64,000 nucleotides of DNA. Source: JAEYOM01 sp036260935 (lineage in GTDB: Bacteria > Bacillota > Clostridia > Acetivibrionales > DTU013). Where the stretch lies: NCBI GenBank assembly GCA_036260935.1, contig DATALQ010000014.1, positions 1-64,000 on the forward strand. The letters run 5' to 3'. Below, one piece after another: positions 8,770 through 17,756 of the stretch (the first letter of the stretch is position 1; the number at the start of each line of letters is the position of its first letter). The translations under genes and the position numbers were made by a program. The notes beneath the pieces were generated by a model. That model made no database searches. It had not been told where the DNA came from and saw nothing but the letters and a program-made list of their open reading frames with translations.

Positions 8770-10737
8770 ATGGAATTCATTCTATCGGCCAGAAGCAGGG
8801 AACAGGAAAGCATAGATTATCTTCCATTGAGTGAGTATGGATTGTATGCTTCTTTCGAAATTTCGGGAGGAGAGGGAAGCCCCGGAAATCCGTTTAGAGG
8901 TAAAGTACGGATCAGCAACGGAGACGGTATCAAATGGTCTGGTGTCATTCACGTTGAGCTGCCATTTAATAAAAGGGATCCCCGCTTTTTTCTTCCGGCG
9001 TTTATGTACGGCAGAAACCGCGGAGAGTCTCCCCAGGAGGTCGCAACCGAATTTCCGAGGATCAGGGAGGAGATGAAGCGTCCGTCCTCTCCGTTCTGGA
9101 TGGTGAGAAGCGACAGGCTCTCCCACCCGGCGGCGCTTGTATTTGACTCCGGAAGGATCTGTGGATTCAGCGCAAGCCCTTACTTTGTTCGGATCAACGG
9201 AACAAAGGGTCAGTGGAAGCCTGGCGTGGAAGGCACGTTTTACCAATACGCAGGATTCACATGCTCCATTTCCAAAGGAACTGTCGGTTATACTCTTGGC
9301 TATGAAAACGCTCCGTGGCTGTTTGTCCAGTCGCGTGACGTCAGGGATAGGGCTCCGCTTGGCGATAATTGCTTTGAATTGGAATCCGGTGAATCCGTTG
9401 AGTTGTCATTCGAGCTATATGACTTCGAGGCGAATACTGAATTAGGCATCAATACCGTCATTCAGGAAGTATATTATCGCTATCACGAAAGTCCCAGAAA
9501 AGGGAGCGATCCAAAAACAGCAGTTGACGATCTGGCCAGGGCTGTTTATGAGGATGCATGGCTTCCGGAAGCACTGAACTATTGTGGTCAGGTCTTTGAT
9601 GAGACGAATAATGGCATCTACAGATATAACAAGATCATATCCATTTCATGGGTGAATGGAACGGCGGTAGCAACTCCGCAGCTCATGGCTGCAATAAGGC
9701 TTGGCAGCGAGTCCATGCGCAAACAGGCGTTATCCTGCATATCAAACATTGTGGAACACTCCCTGAATCCCGCTTCAGGCCTTCCATATGAATATTATGA
9801 AAACGGCAAATGGACCATAAAGGGTTGGTGGTTCGATGGAATGCGCACGCCGGGACACAGCGCATACATCATCGGGCAGGCCATGTTTTATATTCTCAAG
9901 GCATACGATTATGAAAAGAGATTCAAAAACTGCCTTCACGAGGATTGGCTGGAATTCGCGAAAACAGTTCTTTTGAAAATCGAGAAGACAAAGAATACAG
10001 ATGACGAATATCCATTCATATTATCCGCGAAAACCGGCGCGGGTATTGAATACGACGCACTGAGCGGAGTATGGTGCATGGCGGCCCTGGCTTATTACAG
10101 CTGGCTTACCGGTGACAGGACATACCTTGACGGCTTCAGGAAAAGTGAAAAACATTATTATGATACGTTTGTCAAACCAATGGAATGCTACGGAGGGCCG
10201 CTGGATACCAACAAAGCAACTGATTCCGAGGGTGTTTTGGCCTATATAAAAGCCGTCAGATTTCTGCATGCCCTCACCGGCGAGGGATACTTCCTGGAAC
10301 ATATGCGGGATGCCATATGCTATGAGTTTTCCTTCAAATTCTGCTACAATTCGCCCGTCAAGGTGCCGCCGCTTAACAGAATCGGCTGGTCCAGCTGCGG
10401 GGGTAGTGTCACATCCATTGCAAACCCGCATATCCACCCCATGTCCAGCAATCTTGTTGATGAATTGCTGTATTATGTCGATCAGACCCAGGATGCTTAC
10501 GTCAGGGACCGCATGACCGATACGATCGCCTGGGGATGCCAGACCTACAACACCTATGACCGCGAGTTCGATTACGGTAAAAAAGGCTGGATGTCCGAAA
10601 GGTTTTGCCATAGCCAGGGGTTGGTGGCGCAGAAATACCCGGATGGATCGCTTGCCGGCACATGGTTTTGCCTGATGCCCTGGGCCAGCGGGTCGATTCT
10701 GGACGGTTTGGCAGGAGAGATTTGGGACAGGCTTTGA
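8770..10737 (+). CDS. Large cytoplasmic protein, probable alpha/alpha-barrel (six-hairpin) glycosidase-like
   Basis: A 655-residue protein without signal peptide. Residues ~1-230 look like a beta-rich domain. The remainder is helical and rich in aromatic patches such as GWWFDGMRTPGHSAYIIG, YDALSGVWCMAALAYYSWL, GWSSCGGSVTS and GTWFCLMPWASGS, as in six-hairpin glycosidases. I cannot place it in a numbered GH family; candidate acids are Asp in WWFDGMRTPGH and Asp in YDALSGVWC. The ATG follows CAGGAG at a normal distance. It is GC-richer than its immediate neighbours and stands alone, so its substrate and regulation are unknown. Other possibilities are a lyase or epimerase with the same fold. Confidence 0.6.
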   Translation: MEFILSARSREQESIDYLPLSEYGLYASFEISGGEGSPGNPFRGKVRISNGDGIKWSGVIHVELPFNKRDPRFFLPAFMYGRNRGESPQEVATEFPRIREEMKRPSSPFWMVRSDRLSHPAALVFDSGRICGFSASPYFVRINGTKGQWKPGVEGTFYQYAGFTCSISKGTVGYTLGYENAPWLFVQSRDVRDRAPLGDNCFELESGESVELSFELYDFEANTELGINTVIQEVYYRYHESPRKGSDPKTAVDDLARAVYEDAWLPEALNYCGQVFDETNNGIYRYNKIISISWVNGTAVATPQLMAAIRLGSESMRKQALSCISNIVEHSLNPASGLPYEYYENGKWTIKGWWFDGMRTPGHSAYIIGQAMFYILKAYDYEKRFKNCLHEDWLEFAKTVLLKIEKTKNTDDEYPFILSAKTGAGIEYDALSGVWCMAALAYYSWLTGDRTYLDGFRKSEKHYYDTFVKPMECYGGPLDTNKATDSEGVLAYIKAVRFLHALTGEGYFLEHMRDAICYEFSFKFCYNSPVKVPPLNRIGWSSCGGSVTSIANPHIHPMSSNLVDELLYYVDQTQDAYVRDRMTDTIAWGCQTYNTYDREFDYGKKGWMSERFCHSQGLVAQKYPDGSLAGTWFCLMPWASGSILDGLAGEIWDRL

Positions 10738-11104
10738 GAATTTGCATTTTAGTAAAATGCCATCCTGTGAAGTAAAGCACATTAATACCATACGGTTTAT
10801 TCCATGAACAGTACTTATCCTGTAATTACTTTGGTACCGTTAGACGTGTTCACGCATACGGTGCATACAGAAAGTGTGGTACGTATTGGAAAGGCTGAAA
10901 GGTGATAAATAAAGAGTTGCAGGGATATAAAATAGATGACATTGGACTCAGCTGGGACAAAGGACAGTCCTGAACCTTTAGTAAACAGCTTTCTTAACCT
11001 GTTTCATTATTATACTTTATAAATATTAATGGTAAGATGAGAAGGATTATCAAGTATTTATCACTCCGATACTTTACTATTAAGACAGGAGGCGAAAGGG
11101 GGAT
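10738..11104. other. Intergenic region without a recognisable gene
   Basis: About 370 bases between the alpha/alpha-barrel gene and the AraC regulator. A 33-codon open frame (10804-10905, starting MNSTYPVITLVPLDV) is present but has no ribosome binding site and no known relative. The stretch 11080-11101 carries the AGGAGG/GGGG signals of the downstream gene. No clear terminator was found. Confidence 0.5.
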
Positions 11105-11986
11105 GTGATATTGGGTTATTATATCAACCTTCAAAGAGCAATCGACTATATTGAGGCCAACTTGGACAGTAATGTGGAGCTGGAGCAGATAGCAAAGGCT
11201 GCGGGATATTCAATTCCGCATCTCTACAGGGTGTTTGGGGCAATCGTCGGTTGTTCCGTGAAGGAATATGTGCGAAGAAGAAAGCTAAGCAAAGCAATTT
11301 TTGATATAGTAACTACAAGTCGCAGCATCACGGAGATTGCTTTTGAACATGGATTTGATTCACATGAAGCTTTTACGAGAGCTTTCAAACTGGCTTATGG
11401 CGCGCCGCCAAGTTATTTTCGTAAAGTCCATGCTGAACCGGGATTGTTTGAAAGAGTCAATTTGCTTTCAAGAAAAAATGAAGAAGGAGTGATAAAATTG
11501 AAACCAGAAGTAATTTGTAAGGATGAGAAAAAGCTTGTTGGTATTGTAAGAAAATTGAATCAAGGTGAAAATCTGAAGCACGGGCTTATATCAAAAGTGA
11601 AAAGTGAGTTCGTGAAAATAGCAGGGACTATTGCGAATAGAATAGGTGAAGATTTGTATTATGCTGTATATGACTATGCTCCGGCGGACATAGACAAAGA
11701 GGATAATGAGATCAATTTTACCTACTATTATTGTGTAGAGGTATCGGAATATGGGAAAATACCTGAAGGCATGGTGAAGAAGGTTATACCGCAAGCAAAG
11801 TATGCCGTTTTCAACTACTGTACAGAAAACAACACACTCAATGGTGAGAAACTAGATCAGCCCGTATATGACTATATCGACGGCATCTGGCTCCCGAACT
11901 CCGGCTTTGAGCTTGCTGAAACTTCTGATTATGAGGTTGTCAACACAAAAGGAAACTGTATCGATTATTACATTTCTATTAAGTGA
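11105..11986 (+). CDS. AraC-family regulator with GyrI-like effector-binding domain
   Basis: A 293-residue regulator. Residues 1-105 hold two AraC helix-turn-helix motifs (VELEQIAKAAGYSIPHLYRV and ITEIAFEHGFDSHEAFTRAF, ending GAPPSYFRK). Residues ~135-290 resemble the GyrI-like / effector-binding fold (VICKDEKKLVGI at its first strand). This DNA-binding plus ligand-binding order is seen in Rob/BmrR-like multidrug-responsive activators. The start is GTG at 11105, with AGGAGG at 11087; a TTG at 11111 is an alternative. A terminator follows. The downstream AAA-type remnant and CPBP protease are not obviously linked to it. The regulator at 35449 has the same architecture. Confidence 0.85.
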   Translation: MILGYYINLQRAIDYIEANLDSNVELEQIAKAAGYSIPHLYRVFGAIVGCSVKEYVRRRKLSKAIFDIVTTSRSITEIAFEHGFDSHEAFTRAFKLAYGAPPSYFRKVHAEPGLFERVNLLSRKNEEGVIKLKPEVICKDEKKLVGIVRKLNQGENLKHGLISKVKSEFVKIAGTIANRIGEDLYYAVYDYAPADIDKEDNEINFTYYYCVEVSEYGKIPEGMVKKVIPQAKYAVFNYCTENNTLNGEKLDQPVYDYIDGIWLPNSGFELAETSDYEVVNTKGNCIDYYISIK

Positions 11987-12008
11987 GCATAAGCATTTGT
12001 ATGAATAG

Positions 12009-12037
12009 AGCGCAAACCCGAATGGGATTGCGCTTTT
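12009..12037 (+). terminator. Rho-independent terminator of the AraC regulator
   Basis: AGCGCAA..CCC pairs with GGG..TTGCGCT across a GAAT loop, followed by TTTTC, 22 bases after the stop codon. Confidence 0.75.
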
Positions 12038-12043
12038 CTAAAC

Positions 12044-12244
12044 TTGATAATGATAAAAGCAAGTGAAGCCGTTTACGGAAATAACACATGTGACATCAAT
12101 CAGACACTTGAAAACATAGTTTATATGGAATTACTTCAGTGGGACTACCGTGTCTGTTTTACGATTTTATTTTCAGTGCGGGTGAATCTGCAAAGGCAAA
12201 TCGTTGAAAAGCAGATTGAATACTTAACGAGACAATTACACTAG
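12044..12244 (+). pseudogene. Remnant of an AAA-type ATPase (DUF4143 region)
   Basis: The short frame contains DINQTLENIVYMELLQWDYRV, very like the DIGxxLENIVYLELLRRGYEV segment of DUF4143-containing ATPases. Flanking parts of such proteins (~400 aa, Walker motifs at the N terminus) are missing, and the residues after the motif no longer match. No ribosome binding site precedes the frame. It is most simply a fragment of a deleted gene; a real 66-residue peptide is unlikely. Confidence 0.5.
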
Positions 12245-12302
12245 GGATGATCGAACAAACCGAGCACTGAGGACTATATGTTTAGCTACTTATCGTAAAT
12301 AA

Positions 12303-12331
12303 TTGTATTTACTGAATAATTATGATATTAT
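12303..12331 (+). promoter_or_regulatory. Putative promoter of the CPBP protease gene
   Basis: TTGTAT (12303-12308), 17-base spacer, TATTAT (12326-12331), about 40 bases before the start codon at 12370. The -10 is good, the -35 weak. Confidence 0.4.
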
Positions 12332-12369
12332 ACTTGCACATTGTTATTCATTTTCAAAAAGGAGAAAAA

Positions 12370-13149
12370 ATGAGGAACCTGATTGACAGACACAAAGCAC
12401 TTACATATTATATATTAGCTTTTTCATTTAGCGGAGTGTTGGTATCTCTGCAGCATTTTATAACCAATGCCAGGGACTATTCATTGTCACTTCCACAATT
12501 GTCACCGGCAATAGCAGTATTATTGATTGCCTTTATTACAAAAAACAAGTCGATATTCACGGACATAAAAAATGGTTTTTTCTTCTCTAGAAAGCTGCTG
12601 ATTTGGGTTTTTACCATTTTACTTACAGTCGTGGCGTCAGTCACCATTGCTTCTTTTTACCTCTCTTCACTGGGAAATTTGTATAAACCCTGGCAAGGCA
12701 CGCCGGCGTTTTACATTATCAATGTGTTATTTCTTGTTTTAGGTGTAGCGTTTGAAGAAATCGGGTGGAGGGGCTTTTGGCTGCCGGAATTGAGTAAAAG
12801 ATATTCCTTTTTCTTAAGTTCGATTATTGTAGGCGTATTTTGGGGAATATGGCATATGAATTTTGGACTCGGAATCATAGGATATATCGCATATATAATG
12901 TTCACAACATTGAATTCAATATTAATGTCAGTTATTTATAGATTATCGAAAAGCAATTTGGTTCTTATGGTTCTGTGGCATTTTCTGATCAATCTATCCT
13001 TCAATATTTTTCTTTATAAAAGGGTTTCAGCAGAGAGTTTTGTTGCAATCGACATATTACTGGGGACAATATGCATTGCGGCAATCATATGGAAAAGAAA
13101 AATGCTTTTTAAAATGCATGACCAAGCTGCAGATACGATAAATACATAA
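12370..13149 (+). CDS. CPBP-family intramembrane metalloprotease (CAAX protease/Abi type)
   Basis: Membrane protein of 259 aa with about seven or eight hydrophobic segments. The three CPBP (Abi) motifs are present: EEIGWRGF (catalytic Glu pair and Arg), FWGIWHM (His) and LWHFLIN (His near the end). Bacterial members are implicated in peptide or bacteriocin processing and immunity, often of unknown substrate. I chose the ATG at 12370 because AAAGGAG is eight bases upstream; an in-frame ATG at 12322 lacks such a site. It is a single gene followed by a terminator. Confidence 0.88.
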   Translation: MRNLIDRHKALTYYILAFSFSGVLVSLQHFITNARDYSLSLPQLSPAIAVLLIAFITKNKSIFTDIKNGFFFSRKLLIWVFTILLTVVASVTIASFYLSSLGNLYKPWQGTPAFYIINVLFLVLGVAFEEIGWRGFWLPELSKRYSFFLSSIIVGVFWGIWHMNFGLGIIGYIAYIMFTTLNSILMSVIYRLSKSNLVLMVLWHFLINLSFNIFLYKRVSAESFVAIDILLGTICIAAIIWKRKMLFKMHDQAADTINT

Positions 13150-13192
13150 AAAAATCACTAAGGAGCGACCCGAACGGCATATAAGGTTTGGC

Positions 13193-13224
13193 AGGGCGGC
13201 AATCCTATTGGAGCTGCCCTTTTT
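13193..13224 (+). terminator. Rho-independent terminator after the CPBP gene
   Basis: AGGGCGGC (13193-13200) pairs with GCTGCCCT (13213-13220) with one mismatch, extended by TCC/GGA, then TTTTT. Confidence 0.75.
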
Positions 13225-13611
13225 GTCGCCCTGGTGTGTTCTTTCCCCGGCGGGCTATACGGTACCTGGTTTATCTCCGCCAAGGCTCTTCGGTAGTGTC
13301 AATAATTTAGTACACATTTTTTCATCGGGGTACCCTTGGGCTAGTCAGACTTTCCTTCCACGAATATAGGTGATATGAACTCGGCAGCCCAGGAACTTGT
13401 TAAATCAAATGTGATGTTCAAAGTACTGAAGGACCGGAGCCAGACGCAGGAGCTGGCGCTGAGGGCAGCGGCTGGCGAACTGCGTAGACAACAGAAGAAA
13501 TAATGAGGATCCATGCTTCTCATTTTGCTTTTTTAGTGTTATAGTACATCTCAGACGAGATATCAGCGGTTTTTTGAGACCATTACTTCTTAACCAGGAG
13601 GACAGAAAATT
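13225..13611. other. Intergenic stretch with a small unassigned open frame
   Basis: Before the GH120 gene. A short frame, 13375-13503 on the plus strand, encodes 42 residues beginning MNSAAQELVKSNVMFKVLKD and ending in a basic helix (ELRRQQKK); it stays open back to 13345. It has no clear ribosome binding site, so it may be a fragment of a larger gene. The block GTGTCAATAATTTAGTACAC near 13296 resembles insertion-sequence ends, but no partner end or transposase was found. Confidence 0.45.
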
Positions 13612-15660
13612 ATGAATTATTGCGTTAAAAAGACCGGAAGCGACTTAAATCCCGGAACAGAGTCCCAACCCTTTTTGACTATCAGCAAGGCTGCTTATGT
13701 TGCAAAACCGGGAGATATCGTTACCGTACATGAAGGGATTTACCGTGAATGGGTAAGCCCTAAAAGCGGAGGAACTTCTGCACAGCGAATAATCTATCAG
13801 GCCGCTGAAGGTGAAAACGTCATTATTACAGGCTCCGAGATTGTCACAGGATGGGAGAAAGACGGGAACATATGGAAAACAGTTGTTGACAACAAGTTTT
13901 TCGGCGGTTTCAACCCATATAGCGAAGCTCTATTCGGGGACTGGCTTTTTACAAGAGACAGGGTCTTCCATCTGGGAGACGTTTATCTTGACGGACACTC
14001 CATGTACGAGGCTGTCTCCATTGAAGCAGTACGTAATCCGATAAAGTCGGAAAAATCACTGGAGCCGGAGTTTTCTGTCTATGCGTGGTATGCTGAAGTC
14101 GATGATTGCAATACCACTATCTATGCTAATTTCCAGGGGGAGGACCCGACAAAGGGAAATGTCGAGATAAATGTGCGCCGTTTCTGCTTCTGGCCAGCCA
14201 ATCCCGGTCGTAATTACATAACAGTTCGTGGCTTTACAATGAAACAAGCCGCTACTCAGTGGGCGCCGCCAACCGCTTTGCAGGAGGGTCTGATCGGTCC
14301 TCACTGGAGCAAGGGCTGGATAATTGAAAACAATACTATAAGCGATTCCCGGTGCAGCGGTATAAGTCTTGGTAAAGAGGAGAGCACCGGCCAGAACGAA
14401 TGGATGAATATCTTTACTAAAATGGGTCATCAGCGTGAACAGGAAGTTATTTTCAGAGCAATTAACAATGGCTGGAACAAGGACAATATAGGCGGTCACA
14501 TTGTTCGCAATAACCATATATACAACTGTGGGCAGGCCGGCGTTGTCGGACATCTCGGATGTGTCTTCAGTCTGGTTGAAAACAATCATATTCACCACAT
14601 AAGGCATAAGAGGGAATTTGAGGGAGCAGAAGTCGGCGGAATCAAGCTCCATGCCGCGATCGACACAATTATCAGAAACAATGTGATCCACGACTCATAC
14701 AGGGGAGTTTGGCTGGACTGGCAGGCACAGGGAACACGCGTCTGCAACAATGTCATATTTGGAAATGACAGCGAAGACATATTGATTGAAGTGAGCCATG
14801 GGCCTACTATGCTGGATCACAATCTTCTGCTTTCCGGGCATTCGTTCAAAACGCTCAGCCACAGCTGTGCGCTTGTTCATAACCTCATTGCCGGAACAAT
14901 CTCCACCGGAAAAGAATTGAACAGACACACGCCTTACCACGTCCCCCACAGCACCTCAATTGCGGGAATGAACAGATTTACAGGCGGTGACGATCGTTAT
15001 TACAATAATGTTTTCATCCGTCAAAAAGGCGATACACGCTCGGATGAACCTTATTTGGAAAGCTTTTTCGGCAACGACATTTTAAAGCCTGAAGATATAA
15101 CACCATTCTCCGGCGCATTTTTATCATATCCTGTCGGAACGGCAGTTTACAATAATTGTCCCGGGCCGGAGGATGAAAAGCCATGGGACAAAATACGGAG
15201 AATGTTTGCAGCAGGCGGCCAACCTCCAAAACCTAAACCGGAAAAATCGGGTGACGATGACGATGGCGAAGAGGCAAAACCGTCGTATGCAAGCCTTTCC
15301 AATCCTGATCCGCTTGCCGTTTATATTGAAAACAATGTTTACTTCAATAAAGCGCTTGCCTATAAGAAGGAAAAAGGAGCGAAATTATACGAAGGTTCAG
15401 GCATTGAATTTACAATTGACAGAGAAAACAAAAAGGTCGCCATCGATATAACAAACCCTGAAATGCTTATCGAAAATGCTGCTGATATAATCACCACCAA
15501 GATACTTGGATTTGGGTTTCAAACAGAGCAGCTTTTTGAAAAACCTGATGGGGCACCCTACTGTTTCGATACGGACTTCTTTGGGCAATCACGTGGTAAA
15601 AGCGCGGTTCCTGGACCCTTCCAGGTAACAGGCAGACAAAAGTTCGAGTTTTCATTTTAA
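13612..15660 (+). CDS. GH120 beta-xylosidase
   Basis: Exo-acting beta-xylosidase that removes xylose from xylo-oligosaccharides; no signal peptide, so probably cytoplasmic. The sequence follows Thermoanaerobacterium XylC closely as I remember it: the N terminus (KTGSDLNPGTESQPFLTISK), EGIYREWV, a long parallel beta-helix, and the active-site region WLDWQAQGTRV / EVSHGP. By that alignment Asp369 is the nucleophile and Glu393 the acid/base. It is 682 aa against about 640 for XylC; the excess includes an acidic, Pro/Lys-rich insertion (GDDDDGEE) around residues 535-555. The ATG has an AGGAGG site. It stands alone, with a terminator after it and no visible partner transporter. Confidence 0.92.
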   Translation: MNYCVKKTGSDLNPGTESQPFLTISKAAYVAKPGDIVTVHEGIYREWVSPKSGGTSAQRIIYQAAEGENVIITGSEIVTGWEKDGNIWKTVVDNKFFGGFNPYSEALFGDWLFTRDRVFHLGDVYLDGHSMYEAVSIEAVRNPIKSEKSLEPEFSVYAWYAEVDDCNTTIYANFQGEDPTKGNVEINVRRFCFWPANPGRNYITVRGFTMKQAATQWAPPTALQEGLIGPHWSKGWIIENNTISDSRCSGISLGKEESTGQNEWMNIFTKMGHQREQEVIFRAINNGWNKDNIGGHIVRNNHIYNCGQAGVVGHLGCVFSLVENNHIHHIRHKREFEGAEVGGIKLHAAIDTIIRNNVIHDSYRGVWLDWQAQGTRVCNNVIFGNDSEDILIEVSHGPTMLDHNLLLSGHSFKTLSHSCALVHNLIAGTISTGKELNRHTPYHVPHSTSIAGMNRFTGGDDRYYNNVFIRQKGDTRSDEPYLESFFGNDILKPEDITPFSGAFLSYPVGTAVYNNCPGPEDEKPWDKIRRMFAAGGQPPKPKPEKSGDDDDGEEAKPSYASLSNPDPLAVYIENNVYFNKALAYKKEKGAKLYEGSGIEFTIDRENKKVAIDITNPEMLIENAADIITTKILGFGFQTEQLFEKPDGAPYCFDTDFFGQSRGKSAVPGPFQVTGRQKFEFSF

Positions 15661-15672
15661 TAAGAGCTTTCG

Positions 15673-15711
15673 ACCGCCGCACAGATGCTTAGCATTTATG
15701 CGGCGGTTATC
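15673..15711. terminator. Strong terminator between GH120 and OsmC-like genes
   Basis: ACCGCCGCA (15673-15681) and TGCGGCGGT (15699-15707) form a perfect 9-bp stem, followed by TATCTTT. It lies in the convergent gap after GH120. Confidence 0.75.
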
Positions 15712-15767
15712 TTTAGGCTCGCGGGCTTCACCGCCCGTAAGGAATTGCTGCAAACGGCGTCAGCCTG

Positions 15768-16190
15768 CTAAAGTAATTTGAAATCAATCTTCACCTCGAC
15801 ATTGTTCTTGATGGCAAGCCACACCGGCGATACAAGCGACGCCCGATCTATTGCTTTTTGAACATCTTCAGTATTTACGCCATCCTTATTCAATGTGATC
15901 ACAGCATCAATTTTTTCCAGTGAATACTGGTTCTCTTTTCTGGTCGCAAGCGCTCTCATCTCATAATGCGTGACCGTATTGCCCATTCTGCGCAGCAGAG
16001 TTGTAATCGACGTACTTACACATCCCGCGAAGCCGAGCAGCAAGACTTCCAACCCCAGAAATCCCTCGCCGTCTCCGACAGGCGGCTGGAAATCAAATAT
16101 GATTCCCTGATCTGGCCGTAGAGCGGATACTGCATGAAACTTCACCTTTTCGTTCATCAGACTTAAATCGACGCAAAGCTCCTTACTCAT
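15768..16190 (-). CDS. OsmC/Ohr-family protein
   Basis: A 140-residue member of the OsmC superfamily, thiol-dependent (hydro)peroxide-handling or related proteins. The helix with the conserved cysteine is present (LLLGFAGCVSTSITTLLRRM, Cys57). The second conserved position, normally Cys-Pro-Val, is Ser121-Pro-Val (ASLVSPVWLAI), so the usual resolving cysteine is missing and classical peroxidase cycling would be altered. The ATG follows AGGAGGA. A promoter with a perfect TATAAT box is 53 bases upstream. It is convergent with GH120 and unlinked to it in function. Confidence 0.85.
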   Translation of the reverse strand: MSKELCVDLSLMNEKVKFHAVSALRPDQGIIFDFQPPVGDGEGFLGLEVLLLGFAGCVSTSITTLLRRMGNTVTHYEMRALATRKENQYSLEKIDAVITLNKDGVNTEDVQKAIDRASLVSPVWLAIKNNVEVKIDFKLL

Positions 16191-16242
16191 AACAAATGTC
16201 CTCCTTTAACTAGTTCCTTATACTTGTTTATCTCTTATCTTT

Positions 16243-16271
16243 ATTATAATGGATTTAACAGATTGTGAAAG
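16243..16271 (-). promoter_or_regulatory. Putative promoter of the OsmC-like gene
   Basis: On the minus strand: CTTTCA (16266-16271), 17-base spacer, perfect TATAAT (16243-16248), 53 bases before the start codon. Confidence 0.45.
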
Positions 16272-16413
16272 CATGAACTTATTTGTAGCATACTTACAAA
16301 AAGGAATACAATAAGTATCTTAGCAAATTTGTTTTGTCAACGGTAAATTGAAACTGAAAATCATATGTCTGCCGGAGAATTCTGATTCAAAGATGGGGGA
16401 GCGATTTTGACTG

Positions 16414-16442
16414 TTGACAAAGAATGCAAAGAAATGTATTGT
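16414..16442 (+). promoter_or_regulatory. Sigma-A promoter of argJ
   Basis: Perfect -35 TTGACA (16414-16419), 17-base spacer, -10 TATTGT (16437-16442), leaving a leader of about 75 bases before the GTG start. No recognisable ARG-box or T-box was found in the leader. Confidence 0.6.
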
Positions 16443-16524
16443 TGCTATAAAAAATGTATAAAGGTACCAACAAGCACATACCTGTCTGAGACACTTGTTT
16501 ATATAGAGAAAGGAAGCGGATATT

Positions 16525-17730
16525 GTGATCGATAAGAAGGGTTTAGCCGCAGTAAAAGGGTTTAAATTCAGTGGAACTGCGCTTGCAGGCAATAAAAAAA
16601 ATATGGGACTGCTGTATTCCACAGTAGAAAATACCATAGGAACAGCCGTTTATACAAGAAATGATGTAACAGCCGCTCCAGTAATTATATCTAAAAAAAT
16701 GGATAATGAAAGCAGCCATAAGCGTGCCATATTAATTAACAGTGGAACAGCAAATGCGTTTACAGGAAAGCAGGGACTGATCGATGCAGAAAACTGTGTA
16801 ATCAAGTTATCACAGTGCCTGAATATCTCCCCTTGTGAATGTTATATCGGTTCAACAGGCGTAATTGGCAAAAAGTTGGATATGGATTCCATTATAAGTA
16901 ATATCGAGCATGCTGTTAAAGGGCTGGAATATGGCTCTGAAAAGGATTTTATCGAAGCGACAATGACTACAGACACCAGAATAAAGCAGGCGTCGGTCAC
17001 TTTTGAACTTGACGGCGTTCAGGCAAATATTGCAGCTTGTGCAAAGGGTGCCGGCATGATTATGCCCAACATGGCGACGATGCTATGTTCTATGATTACT
17101 GACGTATCGATTTCCCATGAAATGATGTCGAAGGCATTGCGTGATGCAGTGGAAGATACATTTAACTGTATTTCTGTAGACGGTGACACAAGCACTAATG
17201 ATTCGATATTTTTCTTGTCAAATGGATTAGCAGGCAACAAAAGAATAGAAAACGCCGATAGTGAAAATTATAAGCTGTTTTACCTGAACCTGCAGGAACT
17301 GATGGAACATATGGCAAAGGAAATAGTGAATGACGGCGAAGGAGTAACAAAGTTTATAACTATAGACATATTAAATACGCCGGACAGGGATAAAGCAAAA
17401 GCTGTTGCTATTTCTATTGCCAATTCGCCGCTGGTGAAGACGGCTTTATTCGGAGAGGACCTGAATTGGGGAAGAATAATGATGGCGGTAGGAAAAGCCA
17501 TGACCAAAATGGATTGCAGTATTATTGACGTCACAATCAATGATTTTGAAATCGTTAAGAGCGGCGAGGCGGTTATTAGCCAGGAGGATTATTTAAAAGC
17601 CAGACAATCGCTTAAAAATAGAAACATTGACATAGCGATCGACTTTAAACAAGGGACTGAAAAAATCAGGGTTTGGACATGCGACTTCTCATACGACTAT
17701 GTAAAGATAAACGCTCACTATACTACATGA
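16525..17730 (+). CDS. argJ: ArgJ: glutamate N-acetyltransferase / ornithine acetyltransferase
   Basis: Transfers the acetyl group from N-acetylornithine to glutamate in the cyclic arginine pathway; some members also use acetyl-CoA. The 401-residue length, the self-cleavage site KGAGMIMPNMATMLC (cut expected between Ala184 and nucleophile Thr185), the segment NCISVDGDTSTND and the C terminus FSYDYVKINAHYTT are all typical. It starts with GTG after AAAGGAAG. It is not beside argC, argB or argD here, so it is a lone arginine gene under its own promoter. It is convergent with the YesN-type regulator. Confidence 0.95.
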   Translation: MIDKKGLAAVKGFKFSGTALAGNKKNMGLLYSTVENTIGTAVYTRNDVTAAPVIISKKMDNESSHKRAILINSGTANAFTGKQGLIDAENCVIKLSQCLNISPCECYIGSTGVIGKKLDMDSIISNIEHAVKGLEYGSEKDFIEATMTTDTRIKQASVTFELDGVQANIAACAKGAGMIMPNMATMLCSMITDVSISHEMMSKALRDAVEDTFNCISVDGDTSTNDSIFFLSNGLAGNKRIENADSENYKLFYLNLQELMEHMAKEIVNDGEGVTKFITIDILNTPDRDKAKAVAISIANSPLVKTALFGEDLNWGRIMMAVGKAMTKMDCSIIDVTINDFEIVKSGEAVISQEDYLKARQSLKNRNIDIAIDFKQGTEKIRVWTCDFSYDYVKINAHYTT

Positions 17731-17756
17731 GATCAGGAAGCCGGAGGCCTCACCAC

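Larger units (their letters stand above)
16191..16524. other. Divergent regulatory gap between OsmC-like gene and argJ
   Basis: About 330 bases carrying the two promoters listed at 16243 (minus) and 16414 (plus). Nothing else recognisable: no leader peptide, T-box or riboswitch fold is evident. Confidence 0.5.

Noticed and set aside
10021..10791. Antisense frame of 256 codons over the alpha/alpha-barrel gene
   Set aside because: Low-quality composition and no motif; shadow of the plus-strand gene.
10804..10905. 33-codon open frame between the alpha/alpha-barrel and AraC genes
   Set aside because: No ribosome binding site, no recognised relative; could be chance.
13290..13345. Sequence GTGTCAATAATTTAGTACAC looking like an insertion-sequence end
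   Set aside because: No second copy, no target duplication and no transposase gene were found around it.
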